Shown: positions 8,174-18,876, counted from the stretch's first letter. The stretch is 64,000 nucleotides of DNA from Paraburkholderia saeva (GCF_907164555.1 NZ_CAJQZC010000004.1:1-64000); one strand, 5' to 3'. Numbers and translations: made by a program. Notes: generated by a model not told the origin, from the sequence alone.

Positions 8174-10081
8174 ATGGTTTCGATACGTCTGCCTGACGGT
8201 TCTGTTCGACAGTACGAGCATCCGGTAACGGTGGCCGAAGTCGCGGCGTCGATTGGCGCGGGTCTCGCGAAAGCGGCGCTCGGCGGCAAGGTCGACGGCG
8301 AGCTGGTCGATACGTCCTCGCTGATCGATCACGACGTCTCGCTCGCGATCGTCACGGAGAAAGACGCGGACGGCCTCGACATCATTCGTCACTCCACGGC
8401 TCACCTGCTCGCGTACGCGGTCAAGGACCTGTACCCGGAAGCGCAGGTGACGATCGGACCGGTTATCGACAACGGCTTTTACTACGACTTCGCGTACAAC
8501 CGTCCCTTCACGCCGGAAGATCTCGAGAAGATCGAAAAGCGCATGCAGGAACTCGCGAAGAAAGACGAGTCCGTTTCGCGTCGCGTCGTGTCGCGCGATG
8601 AAGCAGTCGATTACTTCAAGAGCATCGGCGAAAAGTACAAGGCCGAGATCATCGCGTCGATTCCCGCTACCGACGAAATCAAGCTCTACTCGCACGGCGG
8701 TTTCACCGACCTGTGCCGTGGCCCGCACGTGCCGTCCACCGGCAAGCTGAAGGTCTTCAAGCTGATGAAGGTCGCGGGCGCCTACTGGCGCGGCGATTCG
8801 AAGAACGAGCAGCTGCAGCGCATCTACGGTACGGCCTGGACGAAGAAGGAAGATCAGGAAGCGTACCTGCACATGCTCGAAGAGGCCGAGAAGCGCGATC
8901 ACCGCAAGCTTGGCAAGCAGCTCGATCTCTTTCACATGCAGGACGAGTCGCCGGGTATGGTGTTCTGGCATCCGCGCGGCTGGACGCTGTGGCAGCAGGT
9001 CGAGCAATACATGCGTCGCCGCGTGAACGACGCCGGCTACCTCGAAATCAAGACGCCGATGATCATGGACCGTTCGCTGTGGGAAGCGTCCGGTCACTGG
9101 CAGAACTATCGTGAGAACATGTTCACGACGGAATCGGAAAAGCGCGATTACGCGATCAAGCCGATGAACTGCCCGGGTCACGTGCAGGTCTTCAATCATG
9201 GCCTGCGTTCGTACCGCGATCTGCCGCTGCGTTACGCGGAATTCGGCTCCTGCCACCGCAACGAATCGTCGGGTGCGCTGCATGGTCTCATGCGCGTGCG
9301 CGGGTTCGTGCAGGACGACGCACACATTTTCTGTACCGAAGACCAGTTCATCAGCGAATCGATTGCGTTCAATACGCTCGCGATGAGCGTGTACCGCGAC
9401 TTCGGCTTCGATAACGTCGACATCAAGCTGTCGCTGCGCCCCGATGCGCGCGCCGGCACCGACGAGACCTGGGATCGCGCAGAACAGGGCCTGCGCGATG
9501 CGCTGACCGCGTGCGGCGTCACGTGGCAGGAGCTGCCGGGCGAGGGCGCGTTCTATGGCCCGAAGGTCGAATATCACATCAAGGACGCGCTCGGCCGCTC
9601 GTGGCAGTGCGGTACGCTCCAGCTGGATATGGTGTTGCCAGAACGTCTTGGCGCCGAGTTCGTGGCCGAAGACAACAGCCGTCGCCGGCCGATCATGCTG
9701 CATCGGGCAATCGTCGGATCGATGGAGCGTTTCCTCGGTATTCTGATCGAGCACCATGCTGGTGCAATGCCGTCGTGGCTTGCTCCGATGCAGGTTGTGG
9801 TGATGAATATCGCCGAAAGTCAGGCCGAATATGCTCAGTCTCTGGCCCAAACGTTGCAAAAACAAGGGGTTAGAGTAGAGGCCGATTTGCGCAACGAGAA
9901 GATTAGCTATAAAATACGCGAGCACACGCTGGAAAAGGTCCCGTACCTGCTGGTTGTCGGCGACAAAGAGCGTGATGCCCAAACGGTAGCCGTGCGTGCC
10001 CGTGGCGGTGTCGATCTGGGTGTGATGCCGGTCGATGCCTTCATTGAGCGTCTGCGACAGGACGTCCAGTCGTTCAAGTAA
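8174..10081 (+). CDS. thrS: Threonine-tRNA ligase
   Basis: 635 residues, full length for a class II ThrRS. The N-terminal TGS domain starts [20 protein letters not shown]. The editing domain carries the [10 protein letters not shown] segment and the C-half histidine/cysteine motifs. The catalytic core has the zinc-binding Cys in KPMNCPGHV and the class II arginine motif [14 protein letters not shown]-terminal anticodon-binding domain follows. It charges tRNA-Thr and edits Ser-tRNA-Thr. The start at 8174 follows GGAGAA; an upstream in-frame start at 8144 is less likely. It is the first gene of the thrS-infC-rpmI-rplT-pheS-pheT cluster. Confidence 0.95.
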   Translation: MVSIRLPDGSVRQYEHPVTVAEVAASIGAGLAKAALGGKVDGELVDTSSLIDHDVSLAIVTEKDADGLDIIRHSTAHLLAYAVKDLYPEAQVTIGPVIDNGFYYDFAYNRPFTPEDLEKIEKRMQELAKKDESVSRRVVSRDEAVDYFKSIGEKYKAEIIASIPATDEIKLYSHGGFTDLCRGPHVPSTGKLKVFKLMKVAGAYWRGDSKNEQLQRIYGTAWTKKEDQEAYLHMLEEAEKRDHRKLGKQLDLFHMQDESPGMVFWHPRGWTLWQQVEQYMRRRVNDAGYLEIKTPMIMDRSLWEASGHWQNYRENMFTTESEKRDYAIKPMNCPGHVQVFNHGLRSYRDLPLRYAEFGSCHRNESSGALHGLMRVRGFVQDDAHIFCTEDQFISESIAFNTLAMSVYRDFGFDNVDIKLSLRPDARAGTDETWDRAEQGLRDALTACGVTWQELPGEGAFYGPKVEYHIKDALGRSWQCGTLQLDMVLPERLGAEFVAEDNSRRRPIMLHRAIVGSMERFLGILIEHHAGAMPSWLAPMQVVVMNIAESQAEYAQSLAQTLQKQGVRVEADLRNEKISYKIREHTLEKVPYLLVVGDKERDAQTVAVRARGGVDLGVMPVDAFIERLRQDVQSFK

Positions 10082-10130
10082 GCCACCTGGCAGCGCGGCT
10101 CGTTTTTTTAATTTTTAGAGGAAACGTAAC

Positions 10131-10655
10131 ATCGCTACTGATAAGTCTGCGCATCGCATCAACGGTGAAATTACTGCACCCGAGGTGCGTCTGGTCGGAG
10201 TCGAGAACGAACCCCTCGGCATCGTGAAACTCGCTGATGCGTTCCGCCTGTCGGAACAGCAGGACGTGGATCTGGTCGAAATCGCCCCGCAGGCGGTTCC
10301 GCCGGTCTGCCGTTTGATGGACTACGGCAAGTTCAAGTACTCGGAAGCGAAGAAGCAACACGAGGCCAAGCTCAAGCAGAAGATCGTCCAGGTCAAGGAA
10401 GTCAAATTCCGGCCGGGTACGGATGACGGCGATTACAACGTCAAACTGCGCAACCTCATTCGCTTCCTCGAAGACGGCGACAAGACGAAAATCACGTTGC
10501 GTTTCCGCGGCCGTGAAATGGCGCACCAGGAAATCGGTATGCGCATGCTGGAGCGCCTGCGCACTGACCTCGACGAAGTCGGTTCGGTTGAGCAGATGCC
10601 GAAGATGGAAGGGCGCCAGATGATCATGGTGCTGGGCCCGAAAAAGAAGAAGTAA
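10131..10655 (+). CDS. infC: Translation initiation factor IF-3, AUC start
   Basis: 174 residues matching full-length IF-3: the N domain begins [19 protein letters not shown], a lysine-rich linker follows, and the C domain ends [11 protein letters not shown]. There is no ATG/GTG/TTG at the proper N-terminus. The frame begins at ATC (10131), 8 bases after a strong AGAGGA site. IF-3 normally starts at a rare AUU-type codon, because the factor itself rejects such starts; this provides autoregulation. An ATG-style reading would have to begin internally (about 10185) and would delete the conserved N-terminus. The gene lies 49 bp after thrS. Confidence 0.93.
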   Translation: MATDKSAHRINGEITAPEVRLVGVENEPLGIVKLADAFRLSEQQDVDLVEIAPQAVPPVCRLMDYGKFKYSEAKKQHEAKLKQKIVQVKEVKFRPGTDDGDYNVKLRNLIRFLEDGDKTKITLRFRGREMAHQEIGMRMLERLRTDLDEVGSVEQMPKMEGRQMIMVLGPKKKK

Positions 10656-10900
10656 GCGGCGCGCTGCGCATCAATTGGTGCGCAATGTCGATGCTGTCGT
10701 ACAGAACAGGTAGTGTCCGTCGGTGAGTGGCGGAATGGCAGGTTTCGGAAGTGGGTCCGCAAAGCGGGCGCTTTCCTGAAAAAGCGGCGGCCAGCAATAT
10801 CGGCCTGCTGCATACCAAGTGGAGTGGGTTTCGAAGGGCGGGTCAGGGCCATCAGGGCCGACCGCACACCCATATCCATCTAATAATGGAGTTGTTCGTC

Positions 10901-11098
10901 ATGCCTAAGATGAAAACCAAGAAGAGTGCTGCAAAGCGCTTCGTGGTGCGTCCGGGTGGTACCGTCAAGCGCGGTCAAGCCTTCAAGCGCCACATTCTTA
11001 CCAAGAAGTCCACCAAGAACAAGCGTCACCTGCGTGGTTCCACGGCCGTTCATGATTCCAATCTGAACTCCGTGCGCGCGATGCTGCCGTTCGCTTAA
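10901..11098 (+). CDS. rpmI: 50S ribosomal protein L35
   Basis: 65 residues, very basic, starting [14 protein letters not shown] and containing [19 protein letters not shown], diagnostic of L35. The ATG at 10901 is the true start although the frame is open from 10727. It sits between infC and rplT in the standard order. The 245-bp gap after infC is larger than usual and could hold a leader for L20 feedback, but I could not define a structure. Confidence 0.95.
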   Translation: MPKMKTKKSAAKRFVVRPGGTVKRGQAFKRHILTKKSTKNKRHLRGSTAVHDSNLNSVRAMLPFA

Positions 11099-11127
11099 CC
11101 CTTAACTGAAACTCACAGGAGCTAGAT

Positions 11128-11487
11128 ATGCCTAGAGTCAAACGTGGGGTTACCGCACGGGCCCGTCACAAGAAGATCATCAAGCTGGCCAAGGGTTACC
11201 GCGGCCGTCGCAATAACGTCTATCGCATCGCCAAGCAGGCGGTCATGCGCGCAGGCCAGTACGCCTACCGCGATCGCCGCAACAAGAAGCGTGTGTTCCG
11301 CGCATTGTGGATCACGCGTATCAACGCGGCGGTGCGTCAGCACGACATGACGTACAGCGTGTTCATCAACGGCCTGAAGAAGGCTTCGATCGAACTCGAC
11401 CGCAAGGTCCTGGCCGACATGGCTGTGTTCGACAAGGCCGCTTTTGCTGCGATCGTTCAGCAGGTGAAAGCCGCCGTTGCAGCCTGA
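11128..11487 (+). CDS. rplT: 50S ribosomal protein L20
   Basis: 119 residues starting [20 protein letters not shown], with [19 protein letters not shown], all standard for L20. L20 binds 23S rRNA early in assembly and, in many bacteria, represses its own operon. It has a CAGGAG ribosome site and starts 29 bp after rpmI. The stop is followed by the pheST leader. Confidence 0.96.
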
Positions 11488-11520
11488 TTGCGCTAGTTAG
11501 CACATCGTACTGCGTGGTTC

Positions 11521-11591
11521 GTTGCAGCGAAGATCCGGTAGTCTCGGTGACGCTGCAACAGAAACGGGGCTCCTCACCGAGCCCCTTTTTT
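11521..11591 (+). promoter_or_regulatory. Candidate transcription attenuator in the pheST leader (terminator plus antiterminator)
   Basis: Three perfect complementarities are interleaved. GTTGCAGCG (11521-11529) pairs with CGCTGCAAC (11551-11559). CTCGGTGA (11543-11550) pairs with TCACCGAG (11574-11581). GGGGCTC (11566-11572) pairs with GAGCCCC (11579-11585), followed by six T residues. The second pairing uses three bases of the terminator stem and also breaks the first pairing, so the RNA can adopt either 1:2 plus terminator or an antiterminator. I found no Phe-rich leader peptide, so the sensor is unknown. Confidence 0.6.
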
Positions 11592-11653
11592 GTTGGTCGG
11601 GCGGTTTTCGCTCGTACCGAACATTGAACACTGACGTTGAAAAGATGGGATCA

Positions 11654-12667
11654 ATGGATCTGGACCAGATTGTCGCCGATGCGCAAAAGGCCTTCGAACA
11701 GGCCACCGACCCCACCACGCTCGAAAACGAGAAGGCGCGTTTTCTCGGCAAGTCGGGTGCGTTGACCGAGCTGTTGAAGGGCCTTGGCAAGCTCGATCCC
11801 GAGACTCGCAAGACTGAAGGCGCGCGCATCAACGCCGTCAAGCAGCAGGTGGAAACCGCGCTGACGGCCCGTCGCCAGGCACTGGCCGACGCGTTGCTGA
11901 ACCAGCGCCTCGCCGCCGAAGCCATTGACGTCACGCTGCCCGGCCGCGGCATCGGTGCAGGCAGCCTGCATCCGGTGATGCGCACATGGGAGCGCGTCGA
12001 GCAGATTTTTCACTCCATTGGTTTTGACGTGGCCGACGGCCCCGAGATCGAAACCGACTGGTACAACTTCACTGCGCTGAACAGCCCGGAAAACCATCCG
12101 GCGCGTTCGATGCAGGACACCTTCTATATCGACGGCAAGGATGCCGACGGCCGCCAGTTGCTGCTGCGCACGCACACGAGCCCGATGCAGGTTCGCTATG
12201 CACGCACCAACACGCCGCCGATCAAGGTCATCGTGCCGGGCCGCACGTATCGTGTGGACAGCGACGCAACGCACTCGCCGATGTTCAATCAGGTCGAAGG
12301 CCTGTGGATCGACGAGAACATCAGCTTTGCGGACCTGAAGGGCGTCTACACCGACTTCCTCAAGAAATTCTTCGAGCGTGACGATATTCTCGTGCGGTTC
12401 CGCCCGTCTTATTTTCCGTTCACGGAACCGTCTGCCGAAATCGACATGATGTTCGAACACGGCAAGAACGCGGGCAAATGGCTGGAGATTTCCGGTTCCG
12501 GCCAGGTTCACCCGACGGTCATCCGCAACATGGGCCTCGACCCGGAGCGGTACATCGGCTTTGCATTCGGCAGCGGCCTCGAGCGGCTGACGATGTTGCG
12601 TTATGGCGTGCAGGATCTGCGTCTGTTCTTCGAAAACGACCTGCGTTTCCTGCGGCAGTTCGCCTGA
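11654..12667 (+). CDS. pheS: Phenylalanine-tRNA ligase alpha subunit
   Basis: 337 residues. An N-terminal coiled-coil tRNA-binding region is followed by the class II core, with the substrate-site segment [15 protein letters not shown] and motif 3 in [14 protein letters not shown]. It forms the alpha2beta2 enzyme with PheT. I use the ATG at 11654 ([11 protein letters not shown]); an in-frame ATG also occurs at 11645 and neither has a strong ribosome site. The frame is open upstream through the attenuator only by chance. Confidence 0.95.
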   Translation: MDLDQIVADAQKAFEQATDPTTLENEKARFLGKSGALTELLKGLGKLDPETRKTEGARINAVKQQVETALTARRQALADALLNQRLAAEAIDVTLPGRGIGAGSLHPVMRTWERVEQIFHSIGFDVADGPEIETDWYNFTALNSPENHPARSMQDTFYIDGKDADGRQLLLRTHTSPMQVRYARTNTPPIKVIVPGRTYRVDSDATHSPMFNQVEGLWIDENISFADLKGVYTDFLKKFFERDDILVRFRPSYFPFTEPSAEIDMMFEHGKNAGKWLEISGSGQVHPTVIRNMGLDPERYIGFAFGSGLERLTMLRYGVQDLRLFFENDLRFLRQFA

Positions 12668-12805
12668 CGCGCGACGTGACACGCAAGGCGACGGCTGCGT
12701 TGTGCGAGACGCGCGCGCCGTTACCGCAAGCTGCACGTCCGGCAGAGGTCTGAAAGCAGGCAACCCGCCGGATGTGGACCTAACCTGTTTAGAACGTAAA
12801 GAACC

Positions 12806-15238
12806 ATGCTATTCCCTGAATCCTGGCTGAGAAGCTTTGTCGACCCGCAGATGACGACCGACGAGCTGTCGCACGCATTGACGATGGCGGGTCTCGAAGT
12901 CGAAGGGCTCACGCCCGCTGCGCCGCCGACGTCGAAGATCGTCGTGGGCCGCGTGCTCGAAGTGGTCAAGCACCCCGACGCGGACAAGCTCAACGTCTGC
13001 CAGGTCGATGCCGGCACCGGCGCGACGCTCAACATCGTGTGCGGCGCGCCGAACGTGGCGCCGGGCATCAAGGTGCCCGTGGCGCTGGTTGGCGCGCAGT
13101 TGCCGCCGGCCGAAGAGGGCGGCGCACCGTTCGCGATCAAGCTTTCGAAGCTGCGTGGGGTAGAGAGTCAGGGCATGTTGTGCTCGGCGCGCGAACTGAA
13201 GCTGTCGGAAGATCATAGCGGTCTCATGATCCTGCCGGAAGATACGCCGATAGGCCAGGACATCCGCGAAACGCTGAATCTCGACGACACGATCTTCGAA
13301 ATCAAGCTGACACCGAACAAGGCCGATTGCCTTTCCGTGTTCGGCGTGGCGCGTGAAACGTCGGCGATTACCGGTGCACCGCTGAAGCCACTCGAAATCA
13401 AGCCCGTCGCCGTCAAGCTGGACGAAACGCTGCCCGTAAAAATCTCGGCGCCGGATCTGTGCGGCCGTTTCTCGGGTCGCGTGATTCGCGGCGTGAACGC
13501 GCACGCGAAGACCCCGCACTGGATGGTCGAGCGCCTCGAGCGTTCGGGCCAGCGCAGCATTTCCGCGCTCGTCGACATCTCGAACTACGTGATGCTCGAA
13601 CTGGGCCGTCCCTCGCACGTGTTCGATCTCGACAAGATTCACGGCGGCATCGACGTCCGTTGGGGGCGCCGTGGCGAATCGCTCAAACTGCTGAACGGCA
13701 ACACGGTCGAACTCGACGAAACCGTTGGCGTGATCGCCGACGATCAGCACGTCGAGAGCCTCGCGGGCATCATGGGCGGCGACAGCACGTCGGTCACGCT
13801 CGACACCACCAACATCTATCTCGAAGCCGCGTTCTGGTGGCCGGACAGCATTCGTGGCCGCTCGCGCAAGTACAACTTCTCGACGGATGCGGGTCACCGG
13901 TTCGAACGCGGCGTCGACTATGCGACGACGGTCGAGCACATCGAACGCATCTCGCAGCTGATCCTCGACATCTGCGGCGGCGAAGCCGGTCCGGTCGACG
14001 ACCAGATCGTCAACGTGCCACAACGTGCGCCGGTAAAGATGCGCGTCTCGCGTGCGAACCGCATTATCGGCGTGCAGATCGGCGCGGACGAAATCGCGCA
14101 GATCTTCACGCGCCTCGGCCTCACGTTCGAGCGCGAAGGCGACACGTTCGCCGTGATGCCGCCGTCGTATCGTTTCGACATCGAAATCGAAGAAGACCTG
14201 ATCGAAGAAGTCGCGCGCATTTACGGCTTCGAGAAGATTCCGGCGCGCCCGCCGGTCGCGACGAGCGAGATGCGCCGGACGAACGAGACGCAGCGCTCGA
14301 TCCACGCGATCCGTCATGCGCTCGCTGCGCGCGACTACGCGGAGACGGTGAATTTCAGCTTCGTCGATGTCGAGTGGGAGCAGGATTTTGCCGGCAACGA
14401 TAATCCGGTGCGTCTCCTGAATCCGATCGCGAGCCAGCTTTCGGTGATGCGCACGACGCTCTTTGGCAGCCTGATCAACGTGCTGCGTTCGAACCTGAAT
14501 CGTCGTGCCGATCGTGTTCGCGTGTTCGAAGCTGGCCGTGTGTTCCTGCACGATCCGGCGATCAAGGCGGGCGAGCTGGCGGTCGAAGGTTTCGCGCAGC
14601 CGAAGATGCTGGGCGCGCTCGCGTACGGTCCTGCGCTCGAAGAACAGTGGGCCGCGCCGTCGCGCGCAGTCGACTTCTTCGACGTGAAGGGCGATGTCGA
14701 GGCGTTGTTCGCGCCTGTGGTGCCGAAGTTCGTGAAAGCGGAGCATCCGGCGCTGCATCCGGGGCGTAGCGCGCGCGTGGAAATCAATGGCCGGGCAGTG
14801 GGCTGGATTGGCGAGCTTCATCCGCGCTGGATGCAGAAATATGATTTGCCGCATGCGCCGATTCTGTTTGAAATTGAAGCGGATTCGTTAATTGAGCGCG
14901 CGTTGCCGATTCCATCGGAAGTTTCGAAATTTCCGCCGGTTCGACGAGATATTGCGGTTGTCGTCGATCAGAATATCGAGGCTCAGACGCTGCTTGACGA
15001 GCTGCAAAAGGTCCTTTCGGACGACGCCTGCAAGACCGTTCAGAGGGTTGCGCTTTTCGACGAATTTCGTCCAAAATCAAACACTTCCGGCGGTCTGGCG
15101 GCCACCGAGAAAAGCCTTGCGTTCCGTGTGACCTTGCAAGATACTGGCGGGACCCTTCAGGACGAAACGGTCGATCTGGCCATTAAAACCCTGGTGGATC
15201 GTCTGGCTCGAGTATATGGCGCACGGTTGCGCGGATAA
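12806..15238 (+). CDS. pheT: Phenylalanine-tRNA ligase beta subunit
   Basis: 810 residues, the normal length. It begins [20 protein letters not shown]. An OB-fold tRNA-binding domain lies at about 40-150, and the B3/B4 editing region carries the [17 protein letters not shown] segment. The B5 domain, a catalytic-like core and a C-terminal anticodon-binding (FDX-ACB) domain follow. PheT edits Tyr-tRNA-Phe and completes the synthetase. The gap of 138 bp after pheS is longer than usual but contains no gene. ihfA follows 57 bp downstream, as in other proteobacteria. Confidence 0.95.
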   Translation: MLFPESWLRSFVDPQMTTDELSHALTMAGLEVEGLTPAAPPTSKIVVGRVLEVVKHPDADKLNVCQVDAGTGATLNIVCGAPNVAPGIKVPVALVGAQLPPAEEGGAPFAIKLSKLRGVESQGMLCSARELKLSEDHSGLMILPEDTPIGQDIRETLNLDDTIFEIKLTPNKADCLSVFGVARETSAITGAPLKPLEIKPVAVKLDETLPVKISAPDLCGRFSGRVIRGVNAHAKTPHWMVERLERSGQRSISALVDISNYVMLELGRPSHVFDLDKIHGGIDVRWGRRGESLKLLNGNTVELDETVGVIADDQHVESLAGIMGGDSTSVTLDTTNIYLEAAFWWPDSIRGRSRKYNFSTDAGHRFERGVDYATTVEHIERISQLILDICGGEAGPVDDQIVNVPQRAPVKMRVSRANRIIGVQIGADEIAQIFTRLGLTFEREGDTFAVMPPSYRFDIEIEEDLIEEVARIYGFEKIPARPPVATSEMRRTNETQRSIHAIRHALAARDYAETVNFSFVDVEWEQDFAGNDNPVRLLNPIASQLSVMRTTLFGSLINVLRSNLNRRADRVRVFEAGRVFLHDPAIKAGELAVEGFAQPKMLGALAYGPALEEQWAAPSRAVDFFDVKGDVEALFAPVVPKFVKAEHPALHPGRSARVEINGRAVGWIGELHPRWMQKYDLPHAPILFEIEADSLIERALPIPSEVSKFPPVRRDIAVVVDQNIEAQTLLDELQKVLSDDACKTVQRVALFDEFRPKSNTSGGLAATEKSLAFRVTLQDTGGTLQDETVDLAIKTLVDRLARVYGARLRG

Positions 15239-15295
15239 CCTTAAAACGGCTGTTTCCGCATTTACGTTTCTGGTTATCGCGCCATTTTATAGATT

Positions 15296-15709
15296 ATGAA
15301 CGAAATGAACTCGAGTGATTTCGAAGCCCTTCTTACGGCGCAGCGTAGCGCCATGATTCGCGATATTCCGACATCACCCGTCACTGCGTCGGCTGAAACG
15401 CCGACGCTCACCAAGGCTGAGCTTGCCGAGTTGCTGTTCGACAATGTCGGACTCAACAAGCGGGAAGCGAAAGACATGGTCGAAGCGTTCTTCGAGGTGA
15501 TTCGCGATGCGCTGGAGAGCGGCGACAGCGTGAAGCTGTCCGGGTTTGGCAACTTTCAGTTGCGCGACAAACCTCAGCGTCCCGGCAGAAATCCGAAAAC
15601 GGGCGAGGCGATTCCGATTGCCGCGCGCCGCGTCGTAACGTTTCATGCAAGTCAAAAGCTGAAGGCGCTGGTTGAAAGCGGCGCTGAGACGAATTTTACG
15701 CGCTCGTAG
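15296..15709 (+). CDS. ihfA: Integration host factor subunit alpha
   Basis: 137 residues. The HU/IHF core begins at about residue 35 ([20 protein letters not shown]) and contains the DNA-bending arm segment [15 protein letters not shown] roughly 35-residue N-terminal extension ([18 protein letters not shown]) makes it longer than the 99-residue E. coli protein; I recall the same extension in Burkholderia IhfA. A second ATG at 15305 is possible. IHF bends DNA at promoters and in site-specific recombination. It lies directly behind pheT. Confidence 0.93.
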   Translation: MNEMNSSDFEALLTAQRSAMIRDIPTSPVTASAETPTLTKAELAELLFDNVGLNKREAKDMVEAFFEVIRDALESGDSVKLSGFGNFQLRDKPQRPGRNPKTGEAIPIAARRVVTFHASQKLKALVESGAETNFTRS

Positions 15710-15750
15710 TTTTCGCGCGTTCCCTGCGCAACCACCACGGCTAACTGACG

Positions 15751-16155
15751 ATGACAGCGACGATCGAAAAAGTCGTCTTGCCTCCGATTCCGGCGAAGCG
15801 CTACTTCACGATCGGTGAAGTCAGCGAGCTATGCGGGGTGAAACCGCATGTGTTGCGCTATTGGGAGCAGGAGTTCACGCAGTTGCGGCCGGTGAAGCGC
15901 CGCGGTAACCGTCGCTACTATCAGCATCATGAAGTACTGCTGATCCGACGGATACGCGAGTTGCTGTACGAGCAGGGCTTCACGATCAACGGCGCGCGCA
16001 ATCGTCTCGATTCGCACGGCGGTCACGGTGGCCCTGCTGCGATTGAAGAGGTCGAAGAGCCGGTGGCGGCGCAGTCTTCGGCGGCGTCGCCGACTGTCGA
16101 TGTCGACCAGTTGCGCAAGGAACTGCTGCATGTGATTGATCTACTGAGCCATTGA
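15751..16155 (+). CDS. MerR family transcriptional regulator
   Basis: 134 residues. A winged-helix MerR domain occupies about 17-90: [20 protein letters not shown], then [20 protein letters not shown], then [19 protein letters not shown]. The C-terminal tail is short and acidic, with no metal-binding cysteines, so it is not a metal sensor of the classic type. A MerR-like gene directly downstream of ihfA is a conserved proteobacterial arrangement; its function is not well known. It is probably in the pheST-ihfA transcript (41 bp gap). Confidence 0.85.
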   Translation: MTATIEKVVLPPIPAKRYFTIGEVSELCGVKPHVLRYWEQEFTQLRPVKRRGNRRYYQHHEVLLIRRIRELLYEQGFTINGARNRLDSHGGHGGPAAIEEVEEPVAAQSSAASPTVDVDQLRKELLHVIDLLSH

Positions 16156-16228
16156 TCCCGCCGAAGGTTCAATCGCAGTGCGTGAGGTTTGTTGAGCACC
16201 AGCGGTTCTAATCGGGCGAAGGCTCTGT

Positions 16229-16234
16229 TATACT
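16229..16234 (+). promoter_or_regulatory. -10 box candidate upstream of tRNA-Pro
   Basis: TATACT, 11 bp before the first base of tRNA-Pro, is a good sigma70 -10 hexamer. At 17 bp spacing the -35 position reads TTCTAA, which is weak, so only the -10 is reported. Confidence 0.45.
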
Positions 16235-16245
16235 TTTGTGCTGTT

Positions 16246-16326
<81 letters not shown>

Positions 16327-16330
16327 AATC

Positions 16331-16365
16331 AAGGCCTTACAAGCAATGCTTGTAAGGCCTTTTTC
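16331..16365 (+). terminator. Terminator of tRNA-Pro
   Basis: AAGGCCTTACAAGC and GCTTGTAAGGCCTT form a perfect 14-bp stem with a 3-base loop, ending in a T run, 8 bp after the tRNA. It ends the core block. Confidence 0.9.
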
Positions 16366-16953
16366 GTCTGGGGCGCTTTTTGCCCCCACGTTTGCCCCCA
16401 CACGACGGACGGCTCTCCCGGGAACAGCGTGGAATTTCCGGCAGATGCGAGAGGACGACCGTGTTCGTTGCTCACGAGTTCGGGGCTACATTGCGTGCTC
16501 GAAAATCTATGCGCGAGCTACGCCCGCGACAATCGGCTATACCAGTAACGCAGTCTCATCTCTGACGGTTCGGAGGCTACTAGCCGCCCAAGACTTTATC
16601 GTCGTTTGGATCTTTACAGTGGCGTTCAGGCATCACCGTCCACGTGCGTCTTCGCTGAGGTACCCGGCACGAGGGTGGTATTCTGCGAGGCCATAACTGT
16701 TCCACAGGGACAGCCCCGTACTTTCACTCTGAAGCGAAGGGGACACCCGGGTCGAAGTATCCGTGCGCCAACACGGTTACCTCTCCATATTGGCACGCTT
16801 GCGTTTCGCTTCACGCCATTCCCGGATAATTTCTAAGAGCGTGTCTACGTTTTTCGTAACCGAACGCCAATCCCGTCTTGAATATGGGGTATTGATCGGG
16901 CATCGTGCCGTCGAAGGAGATCGCGGCGACGGGTGGATCAAGGGTCGACAGAT
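16366..16953. other. Gene-free junction between tRNA-Pro and the IS66 remnant
   Basis: No credible gene in either strand. Just after the terminator the sequence contains TTTTTGCCCCCACGTTTGCCCCCACA, two near-repeats of TTTGCCCCCAC; I associate such repeats with the tRNA-proximal ends of phage-type integrase genes read on the minus strand (VGANVGAK in one frame). No integrase body follows, so this may be an integrase scrap. The rest is short frames only. Confidence 0.4.
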
Positions 16954-17217
16954 ATGCGCCGGCGGCGCCAGTACAGTGCGGAGTTCAAGACAGCGACGCT
17001 GGAGCAAACGTGGCAGCGGGGGACATCAGTGATGGGCGTCGCGCGTTCACACGGCCTCAACCCGAACATGGTGCGCCGCTGGATGCGAGAGGCGCTAGCA
17101 GCAAGTCATGGCCGGTTGTCAAATGGCGGTCAAGCATTGGTGCCAATAGCGACTCCCGACGATCGGACCGCTGTGTCCGTGCCAGCGAGCTGCGCTTCCA
17201 GCCGCGGCCAACGCTGA
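16954..17217 (+). pseudogene. IS66-type transposase accessory protein TnpA, truncated
   Basis: 87 codons starting MRRRRQYSAEFKTATLEQTW and including VARSHGLNPNMVRRWMREA, the N-terminal HTH of IS66 OrfA/TnpA. The usual protein is about 110-130 residues; here the C-terminal part (after LVPIATPDD) loses similarity and stops early. No intact IS66 terminal repeat was recognised. With the adjacent TnpB remnant it marks an old IS66 insertion near the left end of the island. Confidence 0.65.
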
Positions 17218-17259
17218 AGTCAACCGAGCAGGACCACATTGGCCGCAACGTCGCCGGAC

Positions 17260-17442
17260 ATGCGCACGGGCGCCGACACGGCACGGACAAGAGCGGTCAC
17301 TGTCGTCGATGCCGCCCATGCGCGCCATGCCTGCATATTTGCTAACAAGCGCGCCAATCGACTAAAGATGCTCATGCATGACGGCATACGGATCTGGCTG
17401 GCCCGCTCACCGGCTACACAGGGCAAGTTCATCTGGCCGATG
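17260..17442 (+). pseudogene. IS66-type TnpB (OrfB) fragment
   Basis: The frame reads MRTGADTARTRAV, then ACIFANKRANRLKMLMHDGI, RIWLARS and QGKFIWP, matching the central part of the IS66 OrfB protein (family wording MRAGTDTALARV, YLFANRRANRMKVLVHDG, QGKFHWP). The normal first ~15 residues and everything after IWP are missing. The end of the fragment overlaps the 3' end of the minus-strand metallo-hydrolase gene. Confidence 0.65.
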
Positions 17443-18519
17443 GCCAGGAGTGGCGAGATGGTACCAAGCCACATTATCTGTATCGATCTCAACATTAGCT
17501 TCGCCACGGTGCACGAGGTAGTTCAGGCATGCCACACTTTCGCCGGTGGCCATGCTCAGCAGGTTGACGTCCGCCTCGCCAATCTCGCGGGCAAACAACG
17601 CACCAAACACATCGACGACCCGCCGGGGCTCGCCCAACGCTCGACGAAGGCGCTCGATGGCGCGGTCCTGGCCCTTTCGCAGTGAATCGAGCCGAGTATG
17701 CAGGCCTCGGAAGCATTCGTTGTGTGCCGGTAGGACCAGAACGTCATCGGGCACTTCCCGTTTCAGCTTCGCTAACGACGCATACCAGTCGGCCATAGGA
17801 TCTGCATCCGGCTCGTTCGGATAGACAGATACGTTCGACGATATCTTGGGCAGCACCTGGTCGCCCGAGATTAGGACTTTCAACTGCGGACAGTACAGGC
17901 AGGCGTGCTCGGGCGAGTGCCCGTTGCCGACAATGACGCGCCAAGTGTTGGCGCCGATTCGAAGCTCTTCACCGTCTTGCAGACGGCGGAAGCTGTCCGG
18001 CAATGCATGGATGAACTTTCCGAAGTTTCCAAATCGCACGCGATAGGTTTCGATCGCAGCGGCGCCCCAGCCGGCACGGCGGTAGAAATCGGTGCCCTCT
18101 GGCGGCGCCTCGCGGCCGGTGTCAGAGGCCATTACGCGGCAGGTCAGGTACTCGAGCCGCGTCATCCACAGACGCACGCTGAACTTGCGGGTGAGCCAGC
18201 CCGCCATACCGACGTGGTCCGGATGCATGTGAGTAACGAACACGCGGGTTAGCCTTCGAGAGCCGGGCGCGTTGGCGAAAAACTCCCGCCAAAACAGCAT
18301 GGAGTCCTCGGTCCGTAGTCCAGTGTCGATCAACGCCCAGCCATCGTCGTCATCGACCATCCAGAGGTTGATGTGATCTAGCGAGAACGGCAGCGGCATG
18401 CGGATCCAATGCACCCCTGGAGCCACCTCGATGCTGCGTCCTCGCTCCGATGGCGTTTCGAAGGGATACATGATCCCGGCCGTGGCCACGGTATCAACGG
18501 TTTCAAGTCCATCTGACAT
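17407..18519 (-). CDS. Metallo-beta-lactamase-fold hydrolase, C-terminus probably altered by IS66
   Basis: 370 residues. The MBL zinc motif is THMHPDH (H97, H99, D101, H102), followed by GHSPEH and SGDQVLP. The layout resembles LACTB2/glyoxalase II-like proteins: an MBL domain to about residue 240, then a helical C-terminal region. Such enzymes hydrolyse thioester, ester or phosphodiester substrates; none can be assigned. The last roughly 12 codons lie within DNA that reads as an IS66 tnpB remnant on the other strand, so the native C-terminus has probably been replaced. It may or may not be functional. It is oriented away from the thiolase operon. Confidence 0.75.
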   Translation of the reverse strand: MSDGLETVDTVATAGIMYPFETPSERGRSIEVAPGVHWIRMPLPFSLDHINLWMVDDDDGWALIDTGLRTEDSMLFWREFFANAPGSRRLTRVFVTHMHPDHVGMAGWLTRKFSVRLWMTRLEYLTCRVMASDTGREAPPEGTDFYRRAGWGAAAIETYRVRFGNFGKFIHALPDSFRRLQDGEELRIGANTWRVIVGNGHSPEHACLYCPQLKVLISGDQVLPKISSNVSVYPNEPDADPMADWYASLAKLKREVPDDVLVLPAHNECFRGLHTRLDSLRKGQDRAIERLRRALGEPRRVVDVFGALFAREIGEADVNLLSMATGESVACLNYLVHRGEANVEIDTDNVAWYHLATPGHRPDELALCSR

Positions 18520-18876
18520 AGATTTATCTTTCAGTTAAGGGCAGCTTGCTGCCGGTGGTGCAAGCGTTCGCAACTTCGTGGGTCGCCGAGGTGCCGTCGA
18601 AGCTCAGATCAGCATAGCGATCTTCCTACGAAGGAAGCGAGTGCCGTGCTTGAACTTCCACGCGGTGTTGCCGAAGTAGGCTGCCCGCAACTGCCCGGGA
18701 TCACAGTCAGCCTTCTTCAACGCGACCCGGATAGCCCATGCCGTCAAGCGCTGCGCACTCTTGCTCATGTGCCGGACCGTTTGCTACGGGTCGAGACCTA
18801 GGGACCATTCGGGAGCTTTGCCCGAAAACGAAGGTGTTCACGCTGCAAGTCTATACGGCACCCTACCCACAGCTCC
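18520..18876. other. Intergenic region, no supported gene
   Basis: Lies between the start of the metallo-hydrolase gene and promoter cassette 1. A short minus-strand frame around 18605-18768 has plausible codons, but I do not recognise it. Nothing else is supported here. Confidence 0.4.

Noticed and set aside
8030..9982. Long minus-strand open frame opposite thrS (650 codons)
   Set aside because: Shadow of thrS; no recognisable protein. The same applies to the frame opposite pheT (12809-14854).
18604..18768. Short minus-strand frame (about 54 codons) between the metallo-hydrolase and cassette 1
   Set aside because: Not recognised, no ribosome site, and the frame depends on exact base reading in this stretch.
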